This document shows positions 6,915 through 15,428 of a stretch of 64,000 nucleotides of DNA, piece after piece. The notes under the pieces were generated by a model. That model was given only the letters and a program-made list of their open reading frames with translations. It was not told the DNA's origin and did no database searches. Position numbers and translations under genes: made by a program. Numbering within the stretch: the first letter of the stretch is position 1; each line of letters opens with the position of its first letter. This stretch comes from DASTFY01 sp963829955 (GTDB lineage Bacteria > Actinomycetota > Acidimicrobiia > Acidimicrobiales > Ilumatobacteraceae). The stretch spans positions 186,001 to 250,000 of the forward strand of contig CAWHKS010000004.1 in assembly GCA_963829955.1 (NCBI GenBank). The letters are read 5' to 3'.

Positions 6915-8885
6915 ATGGCCATCGTCGAACAGCCACCCGAGCCCCTGGCGCTGCGCGGCCCCGCGACCGTCACCCCAGACGTCGCCTACGGCGTGTTTCG
7001 GCGGCCCGTCGCCACGACGGGTTGGAAGTCGTGGCTGTTCACGATCGACCACAAGAAGATCGGGATCATGTACGGCGCCGCCGCGCTGTTCTTCTTCGTC
7101 CTGGGCGGAATCGAGGCGCTGCTGATCCGTCTGCAGCTCGCCCAGCCGGACGGCAAGCTGTTGTCGGCCGACACCTACAACCAGATGTTCACCATGCACG
7201 CCACGACGATGGTGTTCCTGGTCATCATGCCGATGGCCGCCGCCTTCGGCAACTACCTCGTCCCGCTGCAGATCGGTGCCCGGGATGTGGCGTTCCCCCG
7301 CCTCAACTCCTTCGGCTTCTGGGCGTTCTTCTTCGGCGGCGTGTTCCTGAACCTGTCGTGGTTCATGGGCGGGGCCCCTGACGGCGGCTGGTTCGCGTAC
7401 GCGCCCAACACCGGCGTGCCGTTCTCGCCGACGCACGGCATGGACTTCTGGGTGCTGGCCCTCCAGATCGCCGGCCTGGCCTCGCTGACCGGTGCCATCA
7501 ACCTGATCGTCACCATCCTCAACATGCGGGCGCCGGGCATGAGCCTGATGCGCATGCCGATCTTCAGCTGGATGATCCTCGTCGTCCAGTTCCTGCTCGT
7601 GTTCGCCATCCCGGTCATCACCGTGGCGCTCGTGCTGCTCAACTTCCAGCGCCTCTTCGGGGCCACGTTCTTCAGCGTGGAGGCCGGCGCGGACCCGCTG
7701 CTCTGGCAGCACCTGTTCTGGATCTTCGGCCACCCGGAGGTCTACATCCTCATCCTGCCCAGCTTCGGGATCGTGTCCGAGGTCCTGCCGGTCTTCAGCC
7801 GCAAGCCGCTGTTCGGCTACCCGTTCGTCGTGTTCTCGGGCGCCGCGATCGGCTTCATGGGTTGGGGGGTGTGGGCCCACCACATGTTCGCCTCCGGTCT
7901 CGGGCCGGTCTCGGTGGCCGTCTTCACGCTGTCGACGATGTTCATCGCCGTGCCGACCGGCGTGAAGATCATCAACTGGACGCTCACGATGTGGGGCGGC
8001 CGGCTCCGCTTCACGACGGCGATGCTCTTTGCCATCGGCCTGATCGTGGAGTTCACGATCGGCGGTCTGTCGGGCGTCACCCACGCCATCAGCCCGTCGG
8101 ACACCCAGCAGACCGACACGTACTACATCGTCGCCCACTTCCACTACGTGCTGTTCGGCGGCGCGATCTTCGGCATCTTCGCCGGCTTCTACTTCTGGTG
8201 GCCCAAGATCTTCGGCCGCCTGCTCAGCGAGAGGTTGGGCAGGTGGAACTTCTGGCTGATGGTCATCGGCACCAACCTCACGTTCGGGCCGATGCACATC
8301 GTCGGGCTCGAGGGCCAGTCCCGCCGCAACTACCGGGTGATCCCCGGCATGGGCGTGAGCATGTGGAACCTCGTCGAGACCATCGGCGCGCTCATCATCG
8401 CCCTCGGGGTGCTGATGTTCTTGATCAACGCCGTGCGCACGAACCTCGGCCCCCGCAACGCCCCGCTTGACCCGTGGGACGCGCGGACCCTGGAGTGGAT
8501 GACCGCCAGCCCTCCGAAGGATCACAACTTCGACAGCATCCCGACCGTCCACTCGATCGACGAGTTCTTCCACCGGAAGTACGAGGAGGACGAGGAGACC
8601 GGTCAGTTCACGAAGATCGCCACGGCCGAGGAGCTCCTCGCCGACCAGGAAGCCCACGCCGACGCGCACATGCACATGCCGTCGCCGTCCTACTGGCCGT
8701 TGATCCTCGCTCTCGGGCTGCCGGTGGTGGCGATCGGTCTCATCTTCAACATCATCATCTCGATCGCCGGGGCGCTCCTGATCATCGCCGGCGCTTACGG
8801 CTGGACGCAGGAGCCCTCGGTCGCCGACCAGGACGACTACGACCCTCCGAGCGACGGATCGAAGGAGCTGGTCACCGTTGACTGA
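6915..8885 (+). CDS. ctaD: Cytochrome c oxidase subunit I with C-terminal extension
   Basis: A 656-residue haem-copper oxidase catalytic subunit, type A. All ligands are present: MFTMHATTM (haem a), GHPEVY with the Tyr cross-link partner (CuB), WAHHMF (CuB pair) and HFHYVLF (haem a3 and haem a). The proton-path Glu follows in the LPSFGIVSE helix. After DPWDARTLEW there is a soluble segment and two extra C-terminal helices (about residues 595-640), an arrangement seen in actinobacterial and caa3 enzymes. A GGGAG-type ribosome site precedes the ATG. The gene serves as an internal reference showing how degenerate the paralogue at 2235 is. Confidence 0.97.
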   Translation: MAIVEQPPEPLALRGPATVTPDVAYGVFRRPVATTGWKSWLFTIDHKKIGIMYGAAALFFFVLGGIEALLIRLQLAQPDGKLLSADTYNQMFTMHATTMVFLVIMPMAAAFGNYLVPLQIGARDVAFPRLNSFGFWAFFFGGVFLNLSWFMGGAPDGGWFAYAPNTGVPFSPTHGMDFWVLALQIAGLASLTGAINLIVTILNMRAPGMSLMRMPIFSWMILVVQFLLVFAIPVITVALVLLNFQRLFGATFFSVEAGADPLLWQHLFWIFGHPEVYILILPSFGIVSEVLPVFSRKPLFGYPFVVFSGAAIGFMGWGVWAHHMFASGLGPVSVAVFTLSTMFIAVPTGVKIINWTLTMWGGRLRFTTAMLFAIGLIVEFTIGGLSGVTHAISPSDTQQTDTYYIVAHFHYVLFGGAIFGIFAGFYFWWPKIFGRLLSERLGRWNFWLMVIGTNLTFGPMHIVGLEGQSRRNYRVIPGMGVSMWNLVETIGALIIALGVLMFLINAVRTNLGPRNAPLDPWDARTLEWMTASPPKDHNFDSIPTVHSIDEFFHRKYEEDEETGQFTKIATAEELLADQEAHADAHMHMPSPSYWPLILALGLPVVAIGLIFNIIISIAGALLIIAGAYGWTQEPSVADQDDYDPPSDGSKELVTVD

Positions 8886-9549
8886 CGTGCGCGTGACTGA
8901 CGTCGGGCCGGCCCGCGACGAGGGCGGTGGCGGCCACGCCGGGGTCGAGACCGGCCATGGCGGCGGCCACGGTGAGGCCGGCCACGACACCACGACCGGC
9001 CTGTCCAACAACAAGCTCGGGATGTGGCTGTTCCTGGGGTCGGAGTGCTTGCTGTTCGGCGGGCTGATCTCGACCTACATGCTGTACCGGGGCCGCACGC
9101 AGGAAGGCCCCAAGCCCGACCAGATCTACGACATCCCGTTCACGTCGATCAGCTCGTTCATCCTGCTGATGAGCTCGCTGACGATGGTGCTCGCCGTCTC
9201 CGCCTCCAAGCACGGCGACGTCCGCCGGACCCGGCTGTGGCTGTGCGCCACGGCAGCGCTGGGCTCGCTGTTCGTCGGCGGACAGGTCTACGAGTTCACG
9301 GCCTTCTACCGCGAGGGTCTGGGCTTCACCACCAGCCTGTTCGGGTCCAGCTTCTACACGTTGACCGGCTTCCACGGCGTCCACGTGAGCGTCGGGATCA
9401 TCATGTTGATCTCGCTCGTCGTCATCACGTTGCGGGGCCGCATCGACGGGGACCGGGCCGAGGTCGTCGATATCGTCGGTCTCTACTGGCACTTCGTCGA
9501 CATCGTGTGGATCGTCATCTTCACACTCGTCTACCTGATCCCGGCCTGA
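8878..9549 (+). CDS. ctaE: Cytochrome c oxidase subunit III
   Basis: About 220 residues with five helices, a His/Gly-rich N-terminal tail, the helix-I Glu in LGSECLLFGG, the conserved GFHGVHV and the terminal YWHFVDIVWI. Start choice is uncertain: TTG 8878 overlaps ctaD by 8 nt, and GTG 8887 and 8893 follow in frame. Overlap implies coupled translation with ctaD. It stabilises subunit I and lines the proposed oxygen-entry cleft. Confidence 0.95.
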   Translation: MTDVRVTDVGPARDEGGGGHAGVETGHGGGHGEAGHDTTTGLSNNKLGMWLFLGSECLLFGGLISTYMLYRGRTQEGPKPDQIYDIPFTSISSFILLMSSLTMVLAVSASKHGDVRRTRLWLCATAALGSLFVGGQVYEFTAFYREGLGFTTSLFGSSFYTLTGFHGVHVSVGIIMLISLVVITLRGRIDGDRAEVVDIVGLYWHFVDIVWIVIFTLVYLIPA

Positions 9550-9559
9550 GGACACGCCC

Positions 9560-9916
9560 ATGAGCACACACGTCGCCGACGAGGCCAACGACGAGGTGGT
9601 GGACGTCGACGCACCCGATGCCGACCGCCCGCAGTACAGCCACAAGATGGACCTGCTCTACGTCAAGGTGGCGGGCGTGCTGGTCGTGCTCACGGCCATC
9701 GAGATCTATGCCAGCTACGCCGACTACCTGGACAAGGCGTTCCTTCCCCTGATGCTGGGCCTGATGGTGACCAAGTTCCTCCTCGTGGTGCTGTTCTTCA
9801 TGCACCTCAGGTGGGACTCGAAGCTGTTCGGTCGTCTGTTCTGGGCGGGGGCGCTGCTGGCCGTGGCCGTCTACGTCGGCGCGCTGGCCACGTTCGAGTA
9901 CTTCGCCAAGGCCTGA
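9560..9916 (+). CDS. ctaF: Cytochrome c oxidase subunit IV-like, CtaF/COX4 prokaryotic type
   Basis: A 118-residue protein with an acidic N-terminal tail and three hydrophobic helices. The central motif KFLLVVLFFMHLRWD is typical of the prokaryotic COX4/caa3 subunit IV family. It lies 10 nt after ctaE in the oxidase operon and is a small accessory subunit of the complex. Confidence 0.85.
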   Translation: MSTHVADEANDEVVDVDAPDADRPQYSHKMDLLYVKVAGVLVVLTAIEIYASYADYLDKAFLPLMLGLMVTKFLLVVLFFMHLRWDSKLFGRLFWAGALLAVAVYVGALATFEYFAKA

Positions 9917-9931
9917 TCGCAGGAGGTGCCG

Positions 9932-10912
9932 TTGCTCGGCATCGAGGCATCACTCGACATCTGGCGCTTCCAGCCCCACGTCGAAGTCTGGGTGCTGATC
10001 GCCGGACTGGCGCTCGGCTACACGTACGCGGTCAAGGTGATCGGCCCGCGGGCGGTGCAGCCCGGGCGGGCCGTGGTCACCGGGCGCCAGGTGGCGTGCT
10101 TCGTCGCCGGGCTGGCGCTGCTGTGGCTGGCCTCCGACTGGCCGATGCACGACCTCTCGGAGGAGTACCTCTACTCCGCCCACATGCTCCAGCACATGGT
10201 GCTGTCGTACTTCATGCCGCCATTGCTGCTGCTGGCGACGCCCACGTGGCTGGCCCGCCTGCTGGTCGGCGACGGCCGGGTCTGGCGGGTGTTCCGCTGG
10301 CTGGCCATGCCGGTGGTGGCCGGGGTGATCTTCAACGCCATGGTGGTCATCTCGCACATCCCGGGGGTCGTGAACGAAGCCGTCACCAGCGGCAACCCGG
10401 CCCTGCACTACGGCCTCCACACCGTGCTCGTGCTCTCGGCGCTGCTCATGTGGGTGCCGGTGTGCGGGCCGTTCCCAGAGCTGCGCATGGGCCCCGGCGG
10501 CACGATGATCTACCTCTTCGTCATGTCGATCATCCCGACGGTGCCCGCGGGGTGGCTGACCTTCGCCGACGGCGCCGTCTACAAGGCCTACGACCACGAT
10601 CCCCGGCTGTGGGGGATCACCGTCACCGATGACCAGCAGATGGCCGGGGCGATCATGAAGGTGGGTGGGTCGCTGTTCCTGTGGACGGTGATCGCCGTGC
10701 TTTTCTTCCGCCGCTTCATGGGGCGCTGGGAGGAGGAGAACACGTACGTCCGGTCCCGCCGCATCCCGGACGCCGAGATCACCGGCCACGACGATCTCCC
10801 ACTCACCTACGAGGACGTCACCCGGGTGTTCGACACCGTCCCCCCGTCCCCGAACCCGACCGCCCCGCCACCGGCCCCTGACGCCCCCGGCCGGCGTCCC
10901 AGGCCGCTCTGA
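9932..10912 (+). CDS. ctaG: CtaG, caa3-type oxidase assembly factor
   Basis: About 326 residues with seven or more hydrophobic helices. The motifs HMLQHMVLSYFMPPLLLL and NPALHYGLHTVLV match the Caa3_CtaG family, proposed to supply copper to the CuB centre. I choose TTG at 9932 because AGGAGG (9921-9926) sits 5 nt before it; a GTG at 9926 would overlap that ribosome site. The C-terminal tail is Pro-rich. Last gene of the cta block; a strong hairpin follows. Confidence 0.87.
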   Translation: MLGIEASLDIWRFQPHVEVWVLIAGLALGYTYAVKVIGPRAVQPGRAVVTGRQVACFVAGLALLWLASDWPMHDLSEEYLYSAHMLQHMVLSYFMPPLLLLATPTWLARLLVGDGRVWRVFRWLAMPVVAGVIFNAMVVISHIPGVVNEAVTSGNPALHYGLHTVLVLSALLMWVPVCGPFPELRMGPGGTMIYLFVMSIIPTVPAGWLTFADGAVYKAYDHDPRLWGITVTDDQQMAGAIMKVGGSLFLWTVIAVLFFRRFMGRWEEENTYVRSRRIPDAEITGHDDLPLTYEDVTRVFDTVPPSPNPTAPPPAPDAPGRRPRPL

Positions 10913-10946
10913 CCCCGTTGCCCCCCACCGAGACCATCTCCCGCCG

Positions 10947-10998
10947 GGTTCTGGCGCGGATCCGTCGCGACGCTCGCGACGATCTCGCGCCAGAAACC
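10947..10998. terminator. Long hairpin between convergent genes
   Basis: Left arm 10947-10970 (GGTTCTGGCGCG, GATCC, GTCGCGA) pairs with right arm 10974-10998 around a 3-nt CGC loop, with only a one-base bulge and a shifted GATC in the middle. It lies between ctaG (plus) and the ABC permease (minus), which converge. Without a T-tract it is best read as a bidirectional or Rho-assisted terminator, or a 3'-end stabiliser. The rest of the 160-nt gap shows nothing else. Confidence 0.55.
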
Positions 10999-11071
10999 TC
11001 ATGGCGGTCTCACCACCGCCTCGACGTGACCGGCGTCACGCGCGCCGAGATGTCGAATCGGTGGCGAAGGG

Positions 11072-11800
11072 TCACTCCCAGCGGAAGGTGCGGGCGGCCA
11101 GCACGGGGGCGGCCACGGCCCAGGCCAGCAGCGTGAGCCAGGCCCGGCCCGGCGCGGCCCCGGTGGTGAGCGCCGAGCGCAGGACCTCGGCCAGCGCCGC
11201 GCTGGGCAGGAGTTGCGCCACCTGCGCCAGCCCGGACGGCAGTTCGTCGAGCGGGAAGATCATGCCGCCGAGCAACAGCAGCACCAGGTAGAGGGCGTTG
11301 GCCGCGGCGAGGTTGACCTCGCCGCGCAGCCATCCCGCCAGCGCCAGCCCGATCCCCGCGAAGGCGACGGTGCCGACGACCACGCCGGCCAGGGCGAGCG
11401 CCCACCGCCCGCCCGGTGACCAGCCCAGGGCGTAGGAGACGGGCACGAGCACGATGAGCTGGACGATCTCGATCAAGACGACGGCCGCCGTCTTCGCCGC
11501 CACCAGCCGGGGCCGGCCGAGCGGCGTGGCCCCCAGGCGCTTGAGCACGCCGTACGACCGCTCGAACCCCGTGGCGATGCCGAGGCTGACCATGGCCGTC
11601 GACATCACGGCCAGGGCCACGATGCCGGGGGCCAGGAAGTCGATCGGCTCACCGTCGCCGGTCGGTAGCACATCGACCAGGCTGAAGAAGACCAGCAGGA
11701 GCACCGGGATGCCGAGCACGAGCAGGAGCGACTCGCCCCGCCGCAGCGTGAGGGTCATCTCGACGCGGGTCTGCGCGGCCAGCGGACCGGGACCGCTCAT
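11072..11800 (-). CDS. ABC-2 type transporter permease
   Basis: A 242-residue membrane protein with six hydrophobic helices typical of ABC-2 permeases. The central FERSYGVLKRLGATPLGRP cytoplasmic segment is the usual coupling region. It overlaps the upstream ATPase gene by 4 nt. In mycobacteria a related exporter lies near ctaB, so a tie to oxidase or haem a maturation is possible, but the substrate is unknown. Confidence 0.85.
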   Translation of the reverse strand: MSGPGPLAAQTRVEMTLTLRRGESLLLVLGIPVLLLVFFSLVDVLPTGDGEPIDFLAPGIVALAVMSTAMVSLGIATGFERSYGVLKRLGATPLGRPRLVAAKTAAVVLIEIVQLIVLVPVSYALGWSPGGRWALALAGVVVGTVAFAGIGLALAGWLRGEVNLAAANALYLVLLLLGGMIFPLDELPSGLAQVAQLLPSAALAEVLRSALTTGAAPGRAWLTLLAWAVAAPVLAARTFRWE

Positions 11801-12759
11801 GCCGGTGGCCGACCCCGCCGGCGGGAGCGGCGTGCGGGCGCGGACACGGGCGATGGTCCGGTGCGACTGGTGAGCGCCAGGTAGACGTCCTCCAGCCGGC
11901 GCCGTCCGGCCCGCAGGTCGGCCAGGGGGATGTCGTGGGTGGCCAGCCAGGCCGTCAGCTCGGCGACCGCCGCCGGCTCGGGCCGGCAGGCCACCACGTA
12001 CTCGCCGGGGCCGTCCTCCCGCACCAGCGCGCCGAGGGTGGCGCCCAAGCCGGCCACGTCAAGCCCCGGCGGCGCGCCGAATCGGATCTCCTCGGACGGC
12101 AGCGCCCGGCTCAGCTCGCCCGGGTGCCCGGTCGCCACCAGCCGGCCGCCGTCGACGATGACCACCGAATCGGCCAGCCGCTCGGCCTCCTCGAGCTCGT
12201 GGGTGGTCAGGACGATGCAGCACCCTTCGTCACGCAGCGTCCGGAGCAGGGATCGCACCTGCTGACGGCCGGCCACGTCGACCGACGCCGTCGGCTCGTC
12301 CAGGAACAGGACGTCGGGCGCGCCGGCCAGCGCCAGGGCCAGCGACAGCCGCTGCTGCTCGCCCCCCGACAGCTGGCGCCACGACGAGCGCGCCCGCCCG
12401 CCGAGCCCGACCATCGCCAACAGCTCAGGCGCGCGGCGACGGTGGCCGTAGTGGGCGCAGAACAAAGCCGCGGCTTCCGACGCCCGGATCCCCGGATAGA
12501 TCCCGCCCTGCTGCAGCATGACCCCCATCCGCCGCACGAGCTCGCGGTGCTGCGTCCCCGGGTCGAGCCCCAGCACCCGCACCCGACCGGCGGTGGCGGA
12601 CCGGAAGCCCTCGAGCACCTCGACCGTCGACGTCTTGCCGGCCCCGTTGGGCCCGAGCAGGGCGGTGACCGCGCCCGCCTCGGCGGTGAACGACAGGCGA
12701 TCCACGGCCACGAGGTCGCCGTAGCGGACGATCAGATCCTTGACCTCCACCGCAGCCAC
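11797..12759 (-). CDS. ABC transporter ATP-binding protein
   Basis: A 320-residue nucleotide-binding domain: Walker A GPNGAGKT, signature LSGGEQQRLSLA, Walker B DVLFLDEPTASVD and switch TTHELEEAE. A ~90-residue C-terminal region is typical of multidrug or ABC-2 exporters. It starts at GTG 12759 with TAGCCT (12768-12773) 8 nt upstream, so the leader is nearly absent. It forms a two-gene operon with the permease. Confidence 0.92.
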   Translation of the reverse strand: MAAVEVKDLIVRYGDLVAVDRLSFTAEAGAVTALLGPNGAGKTSTVEVLEGFRSATAGRVRVLGLDPGTQHRELVRRMGVMLQQGGIYPGIRASEAAALFCAHYGHRRRAPELLAMVGLGGRARSSWRQLSGGEQQRLSLALALAGAPDVLFLDEPTASVDVAGRQQVRSLLRTLRDEGCCIVLTTHELEEAERLADSVVIVDGGRLVATGHPGELSRALPSEEIRFGAPPGLDVAGLGATLGALVREDGPGEYVVACRPEPAAVAELTAWLATHDIPLADLRAGRRRLEDVYLALTSRTGPSPVSAPARRSRRRGRPPA

Positions 12760-12767
12760 GACGGGCG

Positions 12768-12773
12768 AGGCTA
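12768..12773 (-). promoter_or_regulatory. -10 element of the ABC operon
   Basis: TAGCCT on the minus strand, 8 nt before the GTG start at 12759; predicted near-leaderless transcript. Confidence 0.45.
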
Positions 12774-12852
12774 GCGGCGACGGGTCGAGACCTCTGAGGT
12801 CGCCGTGCCGCCGGGCAGGCCAATCGCAGGTCGGCGCGATCGCGCCGAGGGC

Positions 12853-12858
12853 TACCCT
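12853..12858 (+). promoter_or_regulatory. -10 element of serS (leaderless)
   Basis: TACCCT with exactly 6 nt to the GTG start at 12865, so transcription should begin at the G of the start codon. No ribosome-binding sequence is seen. Confidence 0.55.
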
Positions 12859-12864
12859 CGCCCT

Positions 12865-14160
12865 GTGATCGACCGCCGCCTGCTGCGCACCGATCCGGAC
12901 GGTGTCAGAGCTGCCCTGGCACGGCGCGGGTCACCGGAGGTCCTCGTCCAGCTCGACGAAGTGGCGGCGCTCGACGAGCGGGTTCGCACCATCACGGCCG
13001 AGCGCGACGACGCTCGCCGCCGGGTCAACGAGCTCTCGAAGCAGGTCGGGCAGTTGCGCGGCGCGGGCGACACCGACAAGGCGGACCTGGTCGCGGCCGA
13101 GAGCCGAGCCGTGGGTGATGCCGAGGCGGCGCTCGCCACCGTCCTGGCCGAGGTCGAGCAGCAGGTGCGCGAGCTCCTGCTGCGCATCCCAAACTTGCCC
13201 TCGGAGCTGGCACCAGACGGGGTCAGCGACGCCGACAACCCGATCGTAAAGGGCCCGTTCAACCTGCCGGACGCCTTCCCGGACCACCAGAGGGTCCCGC
13301 ACTGGGAGACGGCGACCGCTCTTGGGATCCTCGACAACGAGCGGGCCGTCAAGATCAGCGGCGCGATGTTCACGATGCAACGAGGTCTCGGAGCAACGCT
13401 GTCGCGCGCCCTCTGCCAACTCGCGCTCGATCGCAACGCGGACGCGTTCGAGGAGATCCGCCCACCCACACTGGTCACGACGGCCACGCTCACGGCCACC
13501 GGCCAGCTCCCCAAGTTCGCCGACGACGCCTTCGCGGTGGAGCGCGACGACCTGTGGTGCATCCCGACGGCCGAGGTCCCGCTGACGTCGATCGGCGCCG
13601 GCGAGATCCTGGCCGAGGCGGAGCTGCCGGTGCGGATGATGGCCGCCACGTCGTGCTACCGGCGCGAGGCCGGCTCGGCCGGGCGGGACACGCGCGGGAT
13701 GCTCCGCGCCCACGAGTTCGACAAGGTCGAGATCCTGGCCTACACCACCCCCGAACAGGCTCCCGCCATGCTCGACGAGCTCCTCGCGCGGGCCGAGGGC
13801 ACCATCGCCGCCCTCGGCTTGCCGTACCGGATCATCGAGATCTGCACCGGCGACCTCGGCCAGAGCCACCACCGCAGCATCGACATCGAGGTGTACGCGC
13901 CCGGGGCCGACGTCTGGCTCGAGGTCTCGTCGGTGAGCTGGTTCAGCGACTACCAGGCCCGTCGCGCCGATCTCCGGTACCGGCCCACCGGGCAGAAGGG
14001 CACGGTCGTCCTCCACACCCTCAACGGCTCGGCGCTCGCCGTGCCCCGGGTCTGGGCCGCGCTCATCGAGAACGGCCGCCAGCCCGACGGCAGCGTGGAC
14101 CTGCCCGAAGTGCTGTGGCCGTACCTGCGCGGCCACCGGTCGATCCCCGCGCGCGGGTGA
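12865..14160 (+). CDS. serS: Seryl-tRNA synthetase
   Basis: A 431-residue class II synthetase, the normal length. The N-terminal coiled-coil arm that binds the tRNA extra arm covers about residues 30-100. Motif 2 (SCYRREAGSAGRDTRGMLRAHEF) and motif 3 (near NGSALAVPR) are intact. It charges tRNA-Ser with serine. Start GTG 12865 is chosen from the -10 element 6 nt upstream and the family N-terminus (MIDRRLLR). pdxH follows 4 nt later. Confidence 0.97.
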   Translation: MIDRRLLRTDPDGVRAALARRGSPEVLVQLDEVAALDERVRTITAERDDARRRVNELSKQVGQLRGAGDTDKADLVAAESRAVGDAEAALATVLAEVEQQVRELLLRIPNLPSELAPDGVSDADNPIVKGPFNLPDAFPDHQRVPHWETATALGILDNERAVKISGAMFTMQRGLGATLSRALCQLALDRNADAFEEIRPPTLVTTATLTATGQLPKFADDAFAVERDDLWCIPTAEVPLTSIGAGEILAEAELPVRMMAATSCYRREAGSAGRDTRGMLRAHEFDKVEILAYTTPEQAPAMLDELLARAEGTIAALGLPYRIIEICTGDLGQSHHRSIDIEVYAPGADVWLEVSSVSWFSDYQARRADLRYRPTGQKGTVVLHTLNGSALAVPRVWAALIENGRQPDGSVDLPEVLWPYLRGHRSIPARG

Positions 14161-14164
14161 CGGG

Positions 14165-14806
14165 ATGAACCTGGCCGACCGGCGGAGCGACTACGACTGG
14201 GGCACGCTCGAGCGCGACGACCTGGACGACGACCCCATCGTCCAGTGGTGGACCTGGTACCGGGCCGCGGAGACGGCCGGCCTCGAGGAGCCGCACGCGA
14301 TGACCGTCGCCACCATCGCCGATGACGGGAGCCCCGACGCCCGGGTGGTGCTGGCCCGGGGCGTCGACGAGCGCGGATTCGCCTTCTTCACCAACCTGGA
14401 GTCCGCCAAGGCTCGGCAGTTGGTTGCCCGCCCGACGGCGGCGGCCACGTTCGCGTGGCTCCCCCTCCACCGGCAGGTCCGCGTGCGCGCCACGGTGGAG
14501 CCGGTCAGCGCGGCCGAGGCCGACGAGTACTACGCCGGTCGTCCGAGGGCGTCGCGCATCGGTGCCTGGGCGTCGCCGCAGTCACAGGTCCTGAAGAACC
14601 GCGCGGAGCTCGACGCGCTGGTGGCCGCGGCCGAGGCGCGCTTCCCGGGTGACGACATCCCCCGCCCGCCCCACTGGGGCGGCCTGCGGCTCGTGCCGTT
14701 GGCCGTGGAGTTCTGGCAGGGCCGGCCCAGCCGCCTGCACGACCGCTTCCGCTACCGGCGCGACGAGCCCGGCGCGGCCTGGAGCATCGAGCGTCTGGCG
14801 CCCTGA
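14165..14806 (+). CDS. pdxH: Pyridoxine/pyridoxamine 5'-phosphate oxidase
   Basis: A 213-residue FMN enzyme that oxidises PNP/PMP to pyridoxal 5'-phosphate. Family hallmarks: HAMTVATI near residue 44, VVLARGVDERGFAFFTN, LPLHRQVRVRA, the SRIGAWASPQSQVL block, and the C-terminal W-GRPSRLHDR-Y substrate/phosphate motif. It lies 4 nt after serS and is probably cotranscribed. The PLP-dependent decarboxylase at 58470 is one potential user of its product in this window. Confidence 0.95.
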   Translation: MNLADRRSDYDWGTLERDDLDDDPIVQWWTWYRAAETAGLEEPHAMTVATIADDGSPDARVVLARGVDERGFAFFTNLESAKARQLVARPTAAATFAWLPLHRQVRVRATVEPVSAAEADEYYAGRPRASRIGAWASPQSQVLKNRAELDALVAAAEARFPGDDIPRPPHWGGLRLVPLAVEFWQGRPSRLHDRFRYRRDEPGAAWSIERLAP

Positions 14807-14828
14807 CGCGGCCGGTCAGGCAGCGCGG

Positions 14829-15428
14829 TCAGCCGGCCCAGGAACCGACCGTGTCGACCAGCGCGTCGACGAGGGCCTGGGTGTGGGGGTTGAGCCCGGG
14901 TCCCTCCCAGTCCCAGAACAGCGGGCTGGTCCCGCGGACCCGCGGCGGCAGTTCGAGCTGCACGCCGCCGCCTCGGGCCAGGTTGACCGGGTTGCGGGGG
15001 TGCAGGCCGCGGAGCTCGAGCGGGATGGTCTCGAGGTCGGTGACCACGTCGTACGCCGGAAGTCGATGGCGCAGGTGGCCGGCGAGGTGCTCGGCCAGCG
15101 GGCGGTGCCCTCCGCCGACCAGCAGGGTCGCCCAGTAGCCGTCGCGCCCATAGCCGTGGACGGTGATGACCTGGTCCACGTGGTCCAGGAAGGCGGCCAG
15201 CGCGGGCGAGGCGGCCGGCTCGATGAGGATCGACGGGATGTGCCACTGCAGGTCGGTCGGCTGGTGCACGCCGTAGTACGACCCCCCGGCCGCCTCGGCC
15301 GCCGCCGAGGCGATGACGTCCGTCGCTTCCTCCAGCGAACCGCCGTGGTAGGCCATGAAGCCGAAGCGGCCCCGCAGCGCCGAGACCTCCTCCACGCCGG
15401 GCTGGGCCAGCAGCTCGGCGAACGTCAC
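14829..15428 (-). CDS. Poly-gamma-glutamate hydrolase family protein
   Basis: About 199 residues, matching the zinc-dependent PGA hydrolase family first known from phage PghP. The N-terminal AYHGGSLEEATD carries His and Glu residues of the putative metal site; later conserved pieces are VHGYGRDGY and the PRNPVNLARGGGVQLELPP block. GTG 15428 overlaps the ccdA stop, so it is the third gene of a tlpA-ccdA operon. No signal peptide is visible. Its substrate is unknown; cleavage of gamma-glutamyl polymers is family knowledge, not shown here. Confidence 0.75.
   Translation of the reverse strand: MTFAELLAQPGVEEVSALRGRFGFMAYHGGSLEEATDVIASAAAEAAGGSYYGVHQPTDLQWHIPSILIEPAASPALAAFLDHVDQVITVHGYGRDGYWATLLVGGGHRPLAEHLAGHLRHRLPAYDVVTDLETIPLELRGLHPRNPVNLARGGGVQLELPPRVRGTSPLFWDWEGPGLNPHTQALVDALVDTVGSWAG

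Noticed and set aside
2049..9014. Long minus-strand open frames opposite the oxidase genes
   Set aside because: They are hydrophilic, rich in His/Arg/Gly/Asp and without domain signatures. They run exactly antisense to well-recognised cta genes, as expected from codon bias in very GC-rich DNA.
14829..15428. Prophage remnant suggested by the phage-type PGA hydrolase
   Set aside because: No integrase, structural or lysis gene nearby; the gene is coupled to ccdA, and chromosomal copies of this family are common.
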